A DNA stretch of 33,476 nucleotides, taken from contig JANTFH010000021.1 in the NCBI GenBank assembly GCA_024763535.1, positions 1 to 33,476 on the forward strand, in the 5' to 3' direction. Each line of letters starts with the position of its first letter. The stretch's first letter is position 1. This document shows positions 1 to 9,424 of the stretch, piece after piece. The DNA is from Thermodesulfobacteriota bacterium (GTDB lineage Bacteria > Desulfobacterota > Anaeroferrophillalia > Anaeroferrophillales > Tharpellaceae). The notes under the pieces were generated by a model. It did no database searches. It worked only from the letters and a program-made list of their open reading frames with translations, and had not been told where the DNA came from. Both the position numbers and the translations under genes were made by a program.

Positions 1-1583
1 AGCGTTACAGTGCGGCCCGTTCAGTCGACCATGCTACCGGTGCTACCTATTTCAACCTGGTTGGGGCGGCGCCGGACCAACTTCCCGGGACTGAAGCGGT
101 TGACCTTGTCTACAGCTGGAAGGAGAATGTTAGAGCCCGGGTTATTGACGGAGAGGCCAATCCGGTCTGGCGCCGGCAGATTTTCCCCTTTAATTACCTG
201 ACTGCAAGTTATTGGGACAATGTCGGCAGTGCCGATGCTAACGGTGACGGTTTTACCACCGGGGCCGACAATGGCGGTACAATCGTAATTGGCGATCCTT
301 TCTTTGAACGGACGATCAAAGCCCAGTTTGCCTATAACTACGTTAATGCGTCAAACGACCGGGTTGCCAGTGGCTTGTCCGGGGTTACGGCTTTGGATCA
401 ACGTGAAGAGTGGGCTGTGGCCGGTGCCGATGGCAACGTTCTTTTTACTACAGGGGCCGAGATCGATGCCTTTCAGAACCTCTTGCAGACTGCCAACCCC
501 GGTTACTCACCCCGCCTTAATCTGGAAGCGCGGCCGAATCTGGTGGTCCACAACATTATGCCTATAAGAAATGTCGGGGCGGGCTCCGGCTGGGAAAGCT
601 TTGCTCTGGGGGCGCCATCACGTGACTCTCAAGGTCAGGTTACGGATTATGGCTGCAGTGATTGTCATGGCGGCAGTAACGGCATTTTCAACGGGACTGT
701 AAACCTGCTGGGCCGGGCCCGGCGTCTCAGTGATGACGCTGAAATCCCGTTGACGGTGGCCTGGAATGAGGCCGGGGATGTTAAGGCTACGGCCCTGGCC
801 TGGAATGATTTGGGTGTACCTCTGGAGATCGATTTCAGCAGTGCAAACCAGACCCGTAGTCCTGCCCGCCGCGAATTTCTGGGTTATGATACGGCTCGGG
901 TTACAGCCTTGAATGCGATTGTTCCGGCAGATGTCGGGATCGGGGTCGACCCGGTGGCGGATATTGTTTCGATTAATGGTGAGCCGGCTTCAGGGCCGTT
1001 GATTGAAATCAGCAAAGGCTCGGAAAATGTTGAACTGATAGCGGCCGCGGCCGGAACTACCGGTAGTTTCCAATACCGTTGGAATATCAGCGATGTGGCT
1101 GAAACCCTGCTTGGACAGACGGTGACTAAAACCTTTTCTCAGACCGGTGTCTGGACGGTAATGCTTACCGTTATAGACGAGGAGGGGCATCTGTCACAGA
1201 AGCTCATGAAGGTGAGTGTTGTGGCTCCCGCTGCCGCCACTCATGTAGATGTGGATGTTACTGACGGTAGCCCGACGGTTAGTTTTCAACTCAGCAATAT
1301 GCCGACCCACGACCAGGTCAGGTTCTATTTCGGCGATGGAACGAATCTTAATGTCAGTGATGCGTCCGCCAGCTTGAATCTTGATCGGGACTATCGTCTC
1401 AGAGATAAATATTGGATGCTTTATGACCCGGATACCAAAGCCCGCCATGATCCGAATAACGATCCGACGCCGGGTAATGAGTATGAAGCTTGGTTCTATA
1501 AAACCTCGATCAGGCTCTACCAAGGTGGTGACTGGGTAAACCATGAAACCGTTAATGTCGTGGTTGTGATAAAAGTCCCCTAA
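1..1583 (+). CDS. Secreted PKD-domain c-type cytochrome (5' partial)
   Basis: The reading frame is open from the window edge (first full codon at base 3), so the N-terminus, signal peptide and probably further haem motifs lie outside. In the visible 526 residues there is one c-haem motif, CSDCH, encoded at 654-668. A PKD-like beta-sandwich follows (about 1065-1215, with the typical YRWN start and GVWTVMLTVID end), then a second PKD-like or beta-rich stretch containing an FGDGT motif near 1327. PKD modules usually occur in exported or cell-surface proteins, so this is probably an extracytoplasmic electron-transfer or redox protein. A methionine codon at 375 could be mistaken for the start, but the same frame is coding well before it. 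The gene ends at a strong terminator. The family is not recognised more precisely; cytochrome plus PKD is what is seen, surface location is inferred. Confidence 0.75.
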   Translation, partial: RYSAARSVDHATGATYFNLVGAAPDQLPGTEAVDLVYSWKENVRARVIDGEANPVWRRQIFPFNYLTASYWDNVGSADANGDGFTTGADNGGTIVIGDPFFERTIKAQFAYNYVNASNDRVASGLSGVTALDQREEWAVAGADGNVLFTTGAEIDAFQNLLQTANPGYSPRLNLEARPNLVVHNIMPIRNVGAGSGWESFALGAPSRDSQGQVTDYGCSDCHGGSNGIFNGTVNLLGRARRLSDDAEIPLTVAWNEAGDVKATALAWNDLGVPLEIDFSSANQTRSPARREFLGYDTARVTALNAIVPADVGIGVDPVADIVSINGEPASGPLIEISKGSENVELIAAAAGTTGSFQYRWNISDVAETLLGQTVTKTFSQTGVWTVMLTVIDEEGHLSQKLMKVSVVAPAAATHVDVDVTDGSPTVSFQLSNMPTHDQVRFYFGDGTNLNVSDASASLNLDRDYRLRDKYWMLYDPDTKARHDPNNDPTPGNEYEAWFYKTSIRLYQGGDWVNHETVNVVVVIKVP

Positions 1584-1651
1584 AGAAAGAGGAGTTATCT
1601 CCTCTTTCTTCTCTCCTCCGGGCCCGGGATTCTCTCTCCCGGGCCTTTTTT
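1583..1651 (+). terminator. Double-hairpin rho-independent terminator
   Basis: Two stem-loops follow the stop codon. The first is a perfect 12-bp stem (1583-1594 with 1599-1610, TTAT loop). The second has the stem GGCCCGGGA / TCCCGGGCC (1621-1629 with 1637-1645) followed directly by six T residues. The second is a classic intrinsic terminator for the cytochrome gene. Confidence 0.85.
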
Positions 1652-1884
1652 GTTTTTAGAATTCGGGCTTAAAGCCGCCGGCCGGCAAGGTATTTGTCAT
1701 CGGCAATGAATACTTTCTCGTATCATGTGTGATTTATTGTTTCAGGCATTGGTTAGATGGGTATATAGATCACAGTTTATTGGTATTTGACTAATTGGGT
1801 CAGTTTATTGTAAGGAAGGTTGTTAATGGTTTATAATGCAATAATCTTTTCACCAGATCGTAATAGTGGATGGCTTAGCTGGTA

Positions 1885-3630
1885 ATGCAGAACTCGATCA
1901 AGATGTTATTTTCCGGATTTTTACTAATCGTTCTTGGCAGCTTATTGTTACTGTTTCCGGCATGTGAATCGAAACAAGATAGCGAACCTGCAAAGTCTGT
2001 GAACTCCGTTGGCAATCGTATACGGATTTCCGGCTCGGCTTCGGTTATGCATCTAATGAAAAATCTGGCCAGTGAATTTAAGAAAGAGCATCAAGGTGTT
2101 GATATAGTGTTCTTGCCGGCCAGTCGTTCGTCTGCCGGGATCAGCGGTGTGGCTGAAGGACAATATGACATCGGCGCCATCTCGCGTGAGATGTACCGGG
2201 AAGAAAAAAGTGACGACCTGCAATATCTTCATCTGGCGGTTGACGGTATGGTGATGGTTACCAATGCCGGGATCAAGATTGCCAACCTTAATCGGGCCTT
2301 GATCCGTGATATCTATGCCGGCAAGGTTACCAACTGGGCTCAGGTTGGTGGTCCCGACGGTCGGATAATGGTGATAGATCGGCCTGAATACAGCTCGGCA
2401 AAGGTTGCTTTTAGAACAACCTTTCTGGGGCCTGATTTTAAGGTTACCGATAAGAGTACACTTATTGAGAGACATTGGCAGGTGACTGATTCGATTCAGG
2501 TCAGTCCCTTCTCGATCGGTTATACTTCACTCGGTGAGCTTATCCGGGAAAATCCCCGGCTAAATGTTTCCGCTGTCAACCGGGTGGCTCCGACCCCGGG
2601 CAACCTTAAAAGTGGTCGTTATGGTTTCTTTCGTCCCTTCGGCCTGGTGTTGAAGGCCAATCCCGATCCCTTGACAATGAAGTTTTTGAATTTTGTCTTT
2701 TCGGATGCGGGAGCGACCGTCATTGCGAAATCAGGTTATCTGCCGCAGCGTTACGAGATTCTGGTAGGTATCGTTCCCGAACGGAATATTATTATCCAAG
2801 CACAACGCTATCAGCCCCTGATCACTTATCTTTCAGAGAGGTTGGGCAAAGGATTCAGTGTTAAGTTGAAACTCCTTCCTTCTCATATTGATGTCTGTAA
2901 GGAGTTGATTGACGGTAGCATTGATGCCGCTTTTATCGGCAGTCTGGCTTTTGCCGCAGTGCGCAGACATGTTAATGCTCTGGTGCAGTCTGAAGCGGAC
3001 GGGAAAGTAACTAGTCGTAGCTTGATCTTGGTGCGAAAGGATAGTGGTATAAATGGGGTTGTTGAGATGCGCTCCAAGCGTTTGGTTATGGGTGGGAAAA
3101 CAACCATGTCCGGTTACGTTTTTCCCCGCTATCTGCTGGCTCATGAGGGCTTTGGTGGTTTGGCTGATTTTTTTTCAGAAACCGATATCGTCGGTACTTA
3201 TGAAGATGCAATTATGGCTGTTTATAACCGTGATGTAGAAGTTGGCTCGGTAAAAGAGACGGTTTTCAGAATGCTTGCCAAGGAGAACCAGTCCATCAAA
3301 AACGGCTTGAAGATCGTGGCCCAGTCGCCACCAATACCGGCGAATACATTCGTTTTACGAAAAAACCTCAAGAATTCATGCTTTGAGTGTCATCACCGCT
3401 TGGATCGTGACCCGGTAAAAGATGGACCCGGCTGTTTCAGAGTCGGGCTGGGCGGGATGTTGAAAAAATATCTTTTGAGCATGCACGAAAATCTTGCCGG
3501 CCGGGTCGCATTGGCGGCTCTGCAGAATGTTGATCGTTTTGTTGAAACTGCACCATCCGACTACGTTGAGGTTGATAAAATATTATCGGAGATCAACCTG
3601 AATCCCGAAGATTTGTTGCTTTCCGATTAA
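1885..3630 (+). CDS. Tandem PstS-like/PhnD-like binding lipoprotein with c-haem motif
   Basis: A 581-residue exported protein. Residues 1-27 form a hydrophobic signal ending FPAC, a usable though imperfect lipobox, so it is probably membrane-anchored through Cys27. About residues 45-290 resemble a PstS-like phosphate-binding fold (early GSASVM and GQYDIGAISR motifs). About 290-560 resemble a PhnD-type binding protein (IVPERN start, GSIDAAFIGS, PANTFVLRKNL, DRFVE near the end). An insertion in the PhnD part holds CFECH (Cys499, Cys502, His503), a c-haem attachment motif. The histidine kinase gene starts 64 bases downstream on the same strand. PhnD-like proteins are known input modules of some sensor kinases (AioX with AioS in arsenite sensing), so a signalling role is more likely than transport; no ABC permease is nearby. 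The ligand is unknown. The ATG at 1885 has no strong ribosome-binding site. Confidence 0.7.
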   Translation: MQNSIKMLFSGFLLIVLGSLLLLFPACESKQDSEPAKSVNSVGNRIRISGSASVMHLMKNLASEFKKEHQGVDIVFLPASRSSAGISGVAEGQYDIGAISREMYREEKSDDLQYLHLAVDGMVMVTNAGIKIANLNRALIRDIYAGKVTNWAQVGGPDGRIMVIDRPEYSSAKVAFRTTFLGPDFKVTDKSTLIERHWQVTDSIQVSPFSIGYTSLGELIRENPRLNVSAVNRVAPTPGNLKSGRYGFFRPFGLVLKANPDPLTMKFLNFVFSDAGATVIAKSGYLPQRYEILVGIVPERNIIIQAQRYQPLITYLSERLGKGFSVKLKLLPSHIDVCKELIDGSIDAAFIGSLAFAAVRRHVNALVQSEADGKVTSRSLILVRKDSGINGVVEMRSKRLVMGGKTTMSGYVFPRYLLAHEGFGGLADFFSETDIVGTYEDAIMAVYNRDVEVGSVKETVFRMLAKENQSIKNGLKIVAQSPPIPANTFVLRKNLKNSCFECHHRLDRDPVKDGPGCFRVGLGGMLKKYLLSMHENLAGRVALAALQNVDRFVETAPSDYVEVDKILSEINLNPEDLLLSD

Positions 3631-3636
3631 ACCTAA

Positions 3637-3674
3637 AGGGTGTCTCGCAAAAAGGCAATTTTTATAGGCACCCT
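3637..3674. repeat. Intergenic inverted repeat between binding protein and kinase genes
   Basis: AGGGTGTC at 3637-3644 can pair with GGCACCCT at 3667-3674 (one G-U pair), leaving a 22-base loop. There is no T-run after it, so a terminator is unlikely. It could tune expression of the kinase relative to the binding protein, or be chance. Confidence 0.3.
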
Positions 3675-3694
3675 AAAGACGTAATGTTGTAATT

Positions 3695-5551
3695 ATGGCA
3701 AGCCCATTAAATAAGATTTTCCCTCGTCTAAATAAAATCCAGAATAAGATAATTTTCCCTTTTTTCCTGGTCATGATCCTGATCGCTTCTTTAACTATCT
3801 ATATCATGACTGACCTGGTCTCTAATAACCTTGAGGATCGAGTTAACGAGAAACTTACTAACGATGTGCGTTTGATTCAGGAGATGATTACGGAGATTGA
3901 GAAAAGTTTGATATTTTATGCCCAGTTTATTGCTGACACGGAGAAACTGGCCGGCCATGCTGAAGCTCGCGACAGTCGTTTAATGCTTATCTATCTGTTG
4001 GAGTTTTTGAAAGAGAATCAGGTTTCATCTAATATCGGTGTTGTTGATGGGCTCTCGGAAGATTCGGGGTTGGGCCGTCTGGCTTCTTTGGGAATCAGAA
4101 CGACAGGTCTGATGGTGCGTCAACGGGAATCGTCTCAAACTCTTGCCTTATCAGCAGTGTCTCCGATGGAGGATCATTCCGGCAGCCGTTCTGTGGTAAC
4201 CGTTTTCCGTAATATCGATGGGAATTTCCTTAATGACCTGCAGAGGAAAACCGGAAGTCATCGTTTACAGATCTATTATCGGGGCAAACTTATAGCCTCC
4301 AGTGTGATCCATAAGGATTGTGACCTGGAACTCAGCCGTTTTATTACTCCGCAACTGATGAGTCGGGTTTTACATGCCGAGGAGCCTTTTTTCTCTCATT
4401 TCAAATGTGGTGATCACGATGTTAAAATGATTCTTTCACCTTTGAGTATTAATTTTAAGAAAGAGATGCTGATCGCTGTCTTTGAATCTACGGATGATCT
4501 GGTTCTGGCAAAAAAAAGTATTATTTTTACCACCTGCGCGATCGTACTTGGACTGATGCTCTTAATTATTCCGATTTTCATCTTGATTATCTCCAGAACA
4601 GTCAGGCCGATTCGTAAGCTTTCCGAGGCCAGCCGCAGGATAGCATCCGGTGATCTCGAGCAGTACATTCAGGTGAAGACCCACGACGAGGTCGGTGAAT
4701 TGAGTGAGTCATTTAATAAGATGGTTGCTGATCTTAAAAAGTATCGTGAAGACATAGAACTTTTGAACCAAACCCTGGAGGCTCGGGTTACAAAACGCAC
4801 CGAACAGCTGGCTGAGACTCAGGCGCAATTGATTCAGTCGACAAAACTTGCTACGGTTGGTGAATTCGCTGCTGGAGTGGCGCATGAATTGAGTAACCCT
4901 CTGGCCGGCATATATGCTTTTATACAGATATTTTCTAAAACTATGGGGTCTCGTAGCTTTGGAGAACTAAGTGAGAAGGAGTGTGCTGATTTTCAGGATA
5001 ATCTGGTTTATGTCGAGCGCGAAATTAAGCGTTGTAAATTGATTATTGGTAACCTTCTGACGTTTGCCAGAGTTCAGGAAAAAGAGTTTGTTTATACTGA
5101 TGTAAATGAAATTCTAACGGAAATCCTTTCGTTTACGAAAGCTAATCTGAAAAAAGGGGGAGTTAGAGTAGAGAAATATTTTGCCGGCGATCTTCCTCAG
5201 GTAGCCAGCGATCCGAATGAGTTGAGGCAGGTCTTTATAAATTTATTGATAAACGCCCATAAAGCCATGCCGGGCGGTGGCGAGCTTGTCATCACTACCT
5301 CCTGCAATTCTGGTAATGATACGATCTCGATCGAATTTATCGATACAGGAGTAGGTATAGATAAAGATATTCTTGATAAAATCTTCGACCCATTTTTTAC
5401 AACTCGTAAAACCGGTGATGGAACCGGTCTGGGTCTGTCGATCAGCTACAGTATTATCCGGAGCCATAATGGTGAGATCCTGGTTTCCAGTGAAATCGGA
5501 GTTGGCAGTAAATTCGAGGTGATCCTGCCGGTTCATCAGGAGAGCAGTTAA
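3695..5551 (+). CDS. Membrane sensor histidine kinase (HAMP-HisKA-HATPase)
   Basis: A 618-residue two-component sensor kinase. Transmembrane segment 1 is about residues 19-38, followed by a periplasmic region of about 235 residues (possibly Cache-like), then transmembrane segment 2 (about 276-301) and a HAMP domain (about 300-353, ending [13 protein letters not shown]). A short coiled coil leads to the HisKA domain with the H-box [12 protein letters not shown], where His397 should be the phosphorylated residue. The ATPase part is complete: N-box [12 protein letters not shown]1 DTGVGID, F-box FDPFFTT and G2 GTGLGLSIS. No response regulator is encoded next to it, so its partner lies elsewhere. 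Its position directly after the haem-containing binding lipoprotein suggests that protein presents the signal to the periplasmic domain, as in AioX/AioS-type systems; this is inference. The chosen ATG gives the first hydrophobic segment a normal N-terminal position. Confidence 0.88.
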   Translation: MASPLNKIFPRLNKIQNKIIFPFFLVMILIASLTIYIMTDLVSNNLEDRVNEKLTNDVRLIQEMITEIEKSLIFYAQFIADTEKLAGHAEARDSRLMLIYLLEFLKENQVSSNIGVVDGLSEDSGLGRLASLGIRTTGLMVRQRESSQTLALSAVSPMEDHSGSRSVVTVFRNIDGNFLNDLQRKTGSHRLQIYYRGKLIASSVIHKDCDLELSRFITPQLMSRVLHAEEPFFSHFKCGDHDVKMILSPLSINFKKEMLIAVFESTDDLVLAKKSIIFTTCAIVLGLMLLIIPIFILIISRTVRPIRKLSEASRRIASGDLEQYIQVKTHDEVGELSESFNKMVADLKKYREDIELLNQTLEARVTKRTEQLAETQAQLIQSTKLATVGEFAAGVAHELSNPLAGIYAFIQIFSKTMGSRSFGELSEKECADFQDNLVYVEREIKRCKLIIGNLLTFARVQEKEFVYTDVNEILTEILSFTKANLKKGGVRVEKYFAGDLPQVASDPNELRQVFINLLINAHKAMPGGGELVITTSCNSGNDTISIEFIDTGVGIDKDILDKIFDPFFTTRKTGDGTGLGLSISYSIIRSHNGEILVSSEIGVGSKFEVILPVHQESS

Positions 5552-5564
5552 GCTGAGTGAGTTT

Positions 5565-5611
5565 ATCCTCCTTCCGTAACCTGGTCTCAAAATATGTTAC
5601 GGAAGGAGGAT
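5565..5611. terminator. Long inverted repeat between convergent genes
   Basis: ATCCTCCTTCCGTAAC (5565-5580) is perfectly complementary to 5596-5611, giving a 16-bp stem with a 15-base loop. It lies between the stop codons of the convergent kinase and cytochrome genes, where it could end transcription from both sides. There is no T-run on either strand, so classical intrinsic termination is not certain. Confidence 0.5.
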
Positions 5612-5621
5612 GTTAAGGCTG

Positions 5622-6509
5622 TTATTCTGCGAGAGTTAAAGTGTGAGGGTCGCCATGGCATGAGGTACAATTATTATTAAAACGGGACATCATGGTCTTG
5701 GTATGGGGCACGCCGTGGCATTCGCGGCAGTCCGGGATGAAGCCGTGGCGCTCGGAGTGACAAAATATGCATTGTAAAGAAGCGTGTTTTTTCGTGCCTG
5801 CAGTAAATGTTCGGTTTATCTCATCGTGACAACCTGAACACACTCGATTTTCAGTAGTTGTCGGGAAATTTATTTCCCGGGGAGAGTGCGCCGGGTGACA
5901 TATCATACAGCTTGAATTATCAACAAATTCGGTATGCGGTTCCGTGTGACATTCGTTGCAGTTTGGTCGGTAGCCATGCTGAGTATGATGGCATTCGCTA
6001 CAGCTCATTTCGGCATGAGCGCTTTCATATTGTTTAATCTCCTTATCCTGATCAACGTGGCATGTGTTACATCCTTTTGCGAGAATCTCAAGATTGGTCA
6101 AGCTTTTGATCGGTGCGTGCGGATCGCTATGACAGGTGAGGCATTCCTTAAAGGCTGGGCCATGTTCCTCTGCATGGCAGTTTGCGCATTTGGGCAAGAC
6201 GTCCGACCAGGTCATGCCGGGGCGTAATGAGTGAAAGGTTGCATGACAATCACGACAATTTATTTTATGTTTGCCGCCGTTATTTCTTATTTTTTCAAAT
6301 ATGGAAAAGTGACACTGCCCACATTGTCTGGTTGTGAGAGGCACAACTGCTTTTTGGTATGGATCCTGATTGATTTGCGTTGTTATTTGGGGCTCTGTAT
6401 TTTGCGCTTTTACCGGTTGCCGGGTCTCCTGTGCGGATACACATCCATAGATTATTACAAGTAGCCCGACCACGATGAACCCCCGCCAATGCAATAAAAT
6501 TATTTTCAT
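5622..6509 (-). CDS. Dodecahaem c-type cytochrome, probable lipoprotein
   Basis: A 295-residue protein with 12 CxxCH motifs (in order CGQCH, CRDCH, CANCH, CLTCH, CNTCH, CSECH, CNECH, CMICH, CSGCH, CIFCH, CRECH, CTSCH), many followed by a DPHA, EPHT or VPHT-like signature that supplies extra histidines for haem ligation. Residues 1-25 are a signal sequence (MKIILLHWRGFIVVGLLVII) ending YGC, which may be a lipobox. The start at 6509 was preferred over an in-frame ATG at 6704 because it immediately precedes the signal sequence and follows a GGGGAG ribosome-binding site. The protein should be a periplasmic or membrane-anchored electron carrier in anaerobic respiration. It is not assigned to a named family; NrfH/NapC-type anchors are excluded because the hydrophobic stretch is short and signal-like. 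It is convergent with the sensor kinase. Confidence 0.85.
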   Translation of the reverse strand: MKIILLHWRGFIVVGLLVIIYGCVSAQETRQPVKAQNTEPQITTQINQDPYQKAVVPLTTRQCGQCHFSIFEKIRNNGGKHKINCRDCHATFHSLRPGMTWSDVLPKCANCHAEEHGPAFKECLTCHSDPHAPIKSLTNLEILAKGCNTCHVDQDKEIKQYESAHAEMSCSECHHTQHGYRPNCNECHTEPHTEFVDNSSCMICHPAHSPREINFPTTTENRVCSGCHDEINRTFTAGTKKHASLQCIFCHSERHGFIPDCRECHGVPHTKTMMSRFNNNCTSCHGDPHTLTLAE

Positions 6510-6777
6510 AAAACATCTCCCCACGGTTTGTTGATATACTGCTGATGGGTAATCCTGCGTAAGGCCTTTTGAAGTCTGTCCCGTGTCCCGGGTTGTGCAG
6601 CAATGATTGTACCGAGCCTTGTTCATTCGAAAAAACCTATTTAAACGAAAGTTTAGATTCCAAGTGGTTTTGAGGGAGATGGCTGGTTGGGGGATATGGC
6701 ACAAAGGAGAGGTTTATATCACGCAATTGGTTGTCTTGTGAACCTATCGGTACCTGTAGCTTTATTGAGATTTGTAG

Positions 6778-7074
6778 TTACATCTTGAGCCAGGCGGCAT
6801 AGCTAAGGGGCTGCTCCTGCACTGCGAAATCTTCTATGGAGTCTTCATAGTCACAAAGAGGAGTCCAGCACTCATCGTTGAACCAGAAACTTACTTCACC
6901 GTCGTCATCATTGGTTCTGCCGAAATTTTCAATATAGCTAAGATCGAGAATCCAACTCTGTAATCGTAACCGCTCTAACTCGTTGCTGTCACCAAAGGCA
7001 TTTTTTTCAGGCAGTCTGGATAATTCACTGATAAGTGCTTTTTTTAATGATCTGACATTCTCAATCGTCTTCAT
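6778..7074 (-). CDS. Small acidic protein of unknown function
   Basis: About 98 residues from the ATG at 7074 (MKTIENVRSLKKALISELS); an in-frame start at 7128 would add 18 residues. An AGGAG sequence lies about a dozen bases before the ATG at 7074, whereas nothing like a ribosome-binding site precedes 7128, so the shorter form is preferred. The N-terminal third is helical and charged; the C-terminal half is rich in Asp, Glu, Trp and Phe (for example GEVSFWFNDECW). There is no signal peptide, membrane segment or recognised motif. It is isolated, with non-coding DNA on both sides. It is not recognised, and whether it is expressed is uncertain. Confidence 0.45.
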   Translation of the reverse strand: MKTIENVRSLKKALISELSRLPEKNAFGDSNELERLRLQSWILDLSYIENFGRTNDDDGEVSFWFNDECWTPLCDYEDSIEDFAVQEQPLSYAAWLKM

Positions 7075-7419
7075 TGGTCTGCACACTCTCCTGTGTTGAT
7101 CAATTGATATTCTGGTTTTAGTAGACATCCCGACGGTGTCTGGTTTAGGGTTGCCCTAAATGTAAAAGTGTGGTTGTGATCATCTTATGCTTACAGCAAA
7201 ATAAATACCAGACTACTGTGATGGCCGGATTTTATTTTAAGTTATTGAATATATAAGCTTTATTCTGTGGGCCGGGGTTTTTTGTGGTTGTTTGTGATCG
7301 TGTTATATCCCACAGTTACTGTTCCATATGACCTGAAAAGTCGCTATTTTAAGGTATATGTTACTTCAGTTATGGTGTACTTCGCCAATGGATTTCCGGG
7401 CCAGTTTCTTCAGCATCGA
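7075..7419. other. Intergenic region without recognisable feature
   Basis: An AT-rich stretch between the small unknown gene and the 3' end of the radical SAM gene, both on the minus strand. No convincing open frame, hairpin terminator or repeat was found. It presumably holds the promoter of the small gene near 7100-7200. Confidence 0.3.
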
Positions 7420-9216
7420 CTATTTAAGCGGCCCTTTCTTAAGATTCTTGCGGGTAACCGTCGATTTAACCTGCCTGCGGCCGCTGACTCGTTCCAGGAT
7501 CTGGCGCTGATGCCGACGTTCACTTGTGCCTTTAGCAACCCGGATTGGTTGCAACGTATCACGATCCAGGCCACTGACAAACATGGCGGTTGAGAGGGTT
7601 CCCGGAGTGGGTGTGAAATCCTGATATTGACGCGCCAGGAGATCATTTCGTTTGATAGTTTGTGCTAAATCACGCATCTCAGTAACCCCGCAACCGGGGT
7701 GGGAGGAGATTAGATAGGGTGCAAAATCAACTTTTATTTTAGCTTTGCAGGCCAGGTTACGGGCTTCCTGCAAAAAAGATTTGAGTTCAAGCGCATCATT
7801 TTTATGCATTAAGCGCAGAATTTCAGGAACACTGTGTTCCGGGGCGATCTTCATAACCCCGGGCAGATGGCGCCGAATAATACGGCTGAGAAGTTGTGGT
7901 GTGCGACGGAGCAAAGCTAATCTCAGGCCCGAAGAGATCAGCACTTTCCGGACCCCGGCCAAGCCCGAAACCGCATCCAGCAAAGCTATAAAAGATTGTT
8001 CATCAATATTTAAGTGTTTGCAGATTGTGGGGTAAAGACAATCTTTGCGGGAGCAGATTTTGTTCAATTTGCAACTGGTAGCATAAAGATTAGCCGTTGG
8101 CCCACCTAAATCACTGATGATGCCAGTAAAATCGGTTTGCATGGTTATGGTTTTTGCTTCGCGAACGACAGATTCTTTGGTGCGGCTTACCACTTGAGCC
8201 CCCTGGTGGCGGGTCAGGGCGCAAAATGAGCAGTTGCCGCTACATCCCCGGACGATGGTTATTGAGTCGCGAATCATTGTGAATGCCGGGATATTGGTAT
8301 TCTGTTGGTAAGGGCGTCGGCTGAAGGGAAGGCTGTAAATTTTGTCGAGTTCAGTTGGAGTTAAAGGGGGAGCCGGTTGGTTCTCTCTGATCCAGCCGCT
8401 TTTTTGTTCCTGAAGCAAGGTTCTGGAACTCTCTTGTCCCTGTCGCGCTCGGCGATCAATCTCTAATTCAGCCAGAAGAAAATTCTTTTTGTTACTTTCG
8501 ATTTCAACCCATCCGGGTATTAATGTCGAGTTGTCTGTTTGTGCTAAAGCGTGTCCCGCAGCCGGAGATAAAAACTCACAGGTTCCAGAAATTCCGGCAA
8601 GAGTTCTACCTCGTGACAGACGTTGGGCTGCTTCTAAAACTGCACGCTCCCCCATACCGTAGATTAAAAGATCTGCCTTGCTGTCAGCCAGGACTGAGTT
8701 GCGCAATTTTTCCTGACGATAGTCATAGTGGATAAAACGTCGCAAAGAGGCCTCAATCCCACCCAGAATAACTGGCACTCCGGGCCATGCAGCCTGAGCC
8801 CGATTGGCATAGATCAGTGATGCCCGATCCGGGCGGCGGCGGTTGGTTTTACGTCTATCTCCAGGGAAATATGGACTTCCGGAAGGCGAGAAAGGATCAT
8901 GGTCGCGGATTTTCCCATTACCGGAATAATTGGCGACAATTGAATCAAGGTTACCGGCACTAATGCCGAAAAAAAGGCGCGGCCGCCCGAAGCGCTTGAA
9001 CTCCTCACAACCTTTTTGATATTGAGGCTGGGCTAAAATGGCTACCCGAAAACCATTTGCCTCAAGCCAGCGGCCGATAAGAGCAATTCCGAATGAGGGG
9101 TGATCGACATAAGCATCACCGCTTACGAGAATTACATCGACCTCATCCCAGCCCAGATCGCGGCATTCTGCGGCCGTAGTTGGAAGAAAGGTCGGAGTTG
9201 TAATTGTGGTAGGCAA
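7420..9216 (-). CDS. YgiQ family radical SAM protein
   Basis: A 598-residue protein of the YgiQ (UPF0313) family, recognisable from the N-terminal part with VDVILVSGDAYVDHPSFG, then GFRVAILAQPQ, and LGGIEASLRRF. The radical SAM cluster motif is CSGNCSFC (Cys325, Cys329, Cys332), which should bind the 4Fe-4S cluster that cleaves S-adenosylmethionine. The length matches the family. The substrate of YgiQ proteins is not established, so no reaction is assigned. The start is a TTG at 9216 preceded by an AAAGGT ribosome-binding site; it gives the N-terminus normal for the family. It is divergent from the trp operon, and the roughly 200 bases between 9217 and the trp leader must hold promoters for both directions. 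Confidence 0.88.
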   Translation of the reverse strand: MPTTITTPTFLPTTAAECRDLGWDEVDVILVSGDAYVDHPSFGIALIGRWLEANGFRVAILAQPQYQKGCEEFKRFGRPRLFFGISAGNLDSIVANYSGNGKIRDHDPFSPSGSPYFPGDRRKTNRRRPDRASLIYANRAQAAWPGVPVILGGIEASLRRFIHYDYRQEKLRNSVLADSKADLLIYGMGERAVLEAAQRLSRGRTLAGISGTCEFLSPAAGHALAQTDNSTLIPGWVEIESNKKNFLLAELEIDRRARQGQESSRTLLQEQKSGWIRENQPAPPLTPTELDKIYSLPFSRRPYQQNTNIPAFTMIRDSITIVRGCSGNCSFCALTRHQGAQVVSRTKESVVREAKTITMQTDFTGIISDLGGPTANLYATSCKLNKICSRKDCLYPTICKHLNIDEQSFIALLDAVSGLAGVRKVLISSGLRLALLRRTPQLLSRIIRRHLPGVMKIAPEHSVPEILRLMHKNDALELKSFLQEARNLACKAKIKVDFAPYLISSHPGCGVTEMRDLAQTIKRNDLLARQYQDFTPTPGTLSTAMFVSGLDRDTLQPIRVAKGTSERRHQRQILERVSGRRQVKSTVTRKNLKKGPLK

Positions 9217-9385
9217 ATAATTTACCTTTTGAAATTAAAGGAGTTGTTAGCTTAGTCATTGACTATGGAAATATCGCGAAAGAGATTGATTCATAATCTC
9301 AGCTACTGGAAAAAGTCAAGTTATGAAGTATTATTTTCGAAAAATCACAATTCTTTATTATTGTCGTCGGGCTTGATTAAATTAC

Positions 9386-9415
9386 TTGACAGCAATGTTG
9401 GACTTAGGTTAGTTA
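9386..9415 (+). promoter_or_regulatory. Possible sigma-70 promoter of the trp operon
   Basis: A perfect -35 hexamer TTGACA lies at 9386-9391. With an 18-base spacer the -10 would be TAGTTA at 9410-9415, a poor match to TATAAT. If used, transcription would begin only a few bases before the leader-peptide ATG at 9425, so translation would start near the 5' end of the message. The weak -10 makes this tentative. Confidence 0.35.
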
Positions 9416-9424
9416 AATCAGACT

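Noticed and set aside
5934-6464. Plus-strand frames across the dodecahaem cytochrome gene
   Set aside because: They are mirror images of a gene with twelve haem motifs and a ribosome site on the other strand.
9400-9424. TrpR operator around TTAGTTAAATCAGACTA
   Set aside because: Only a partial resemblance to the E. coli operator and not a good palindrome; too weak to call.
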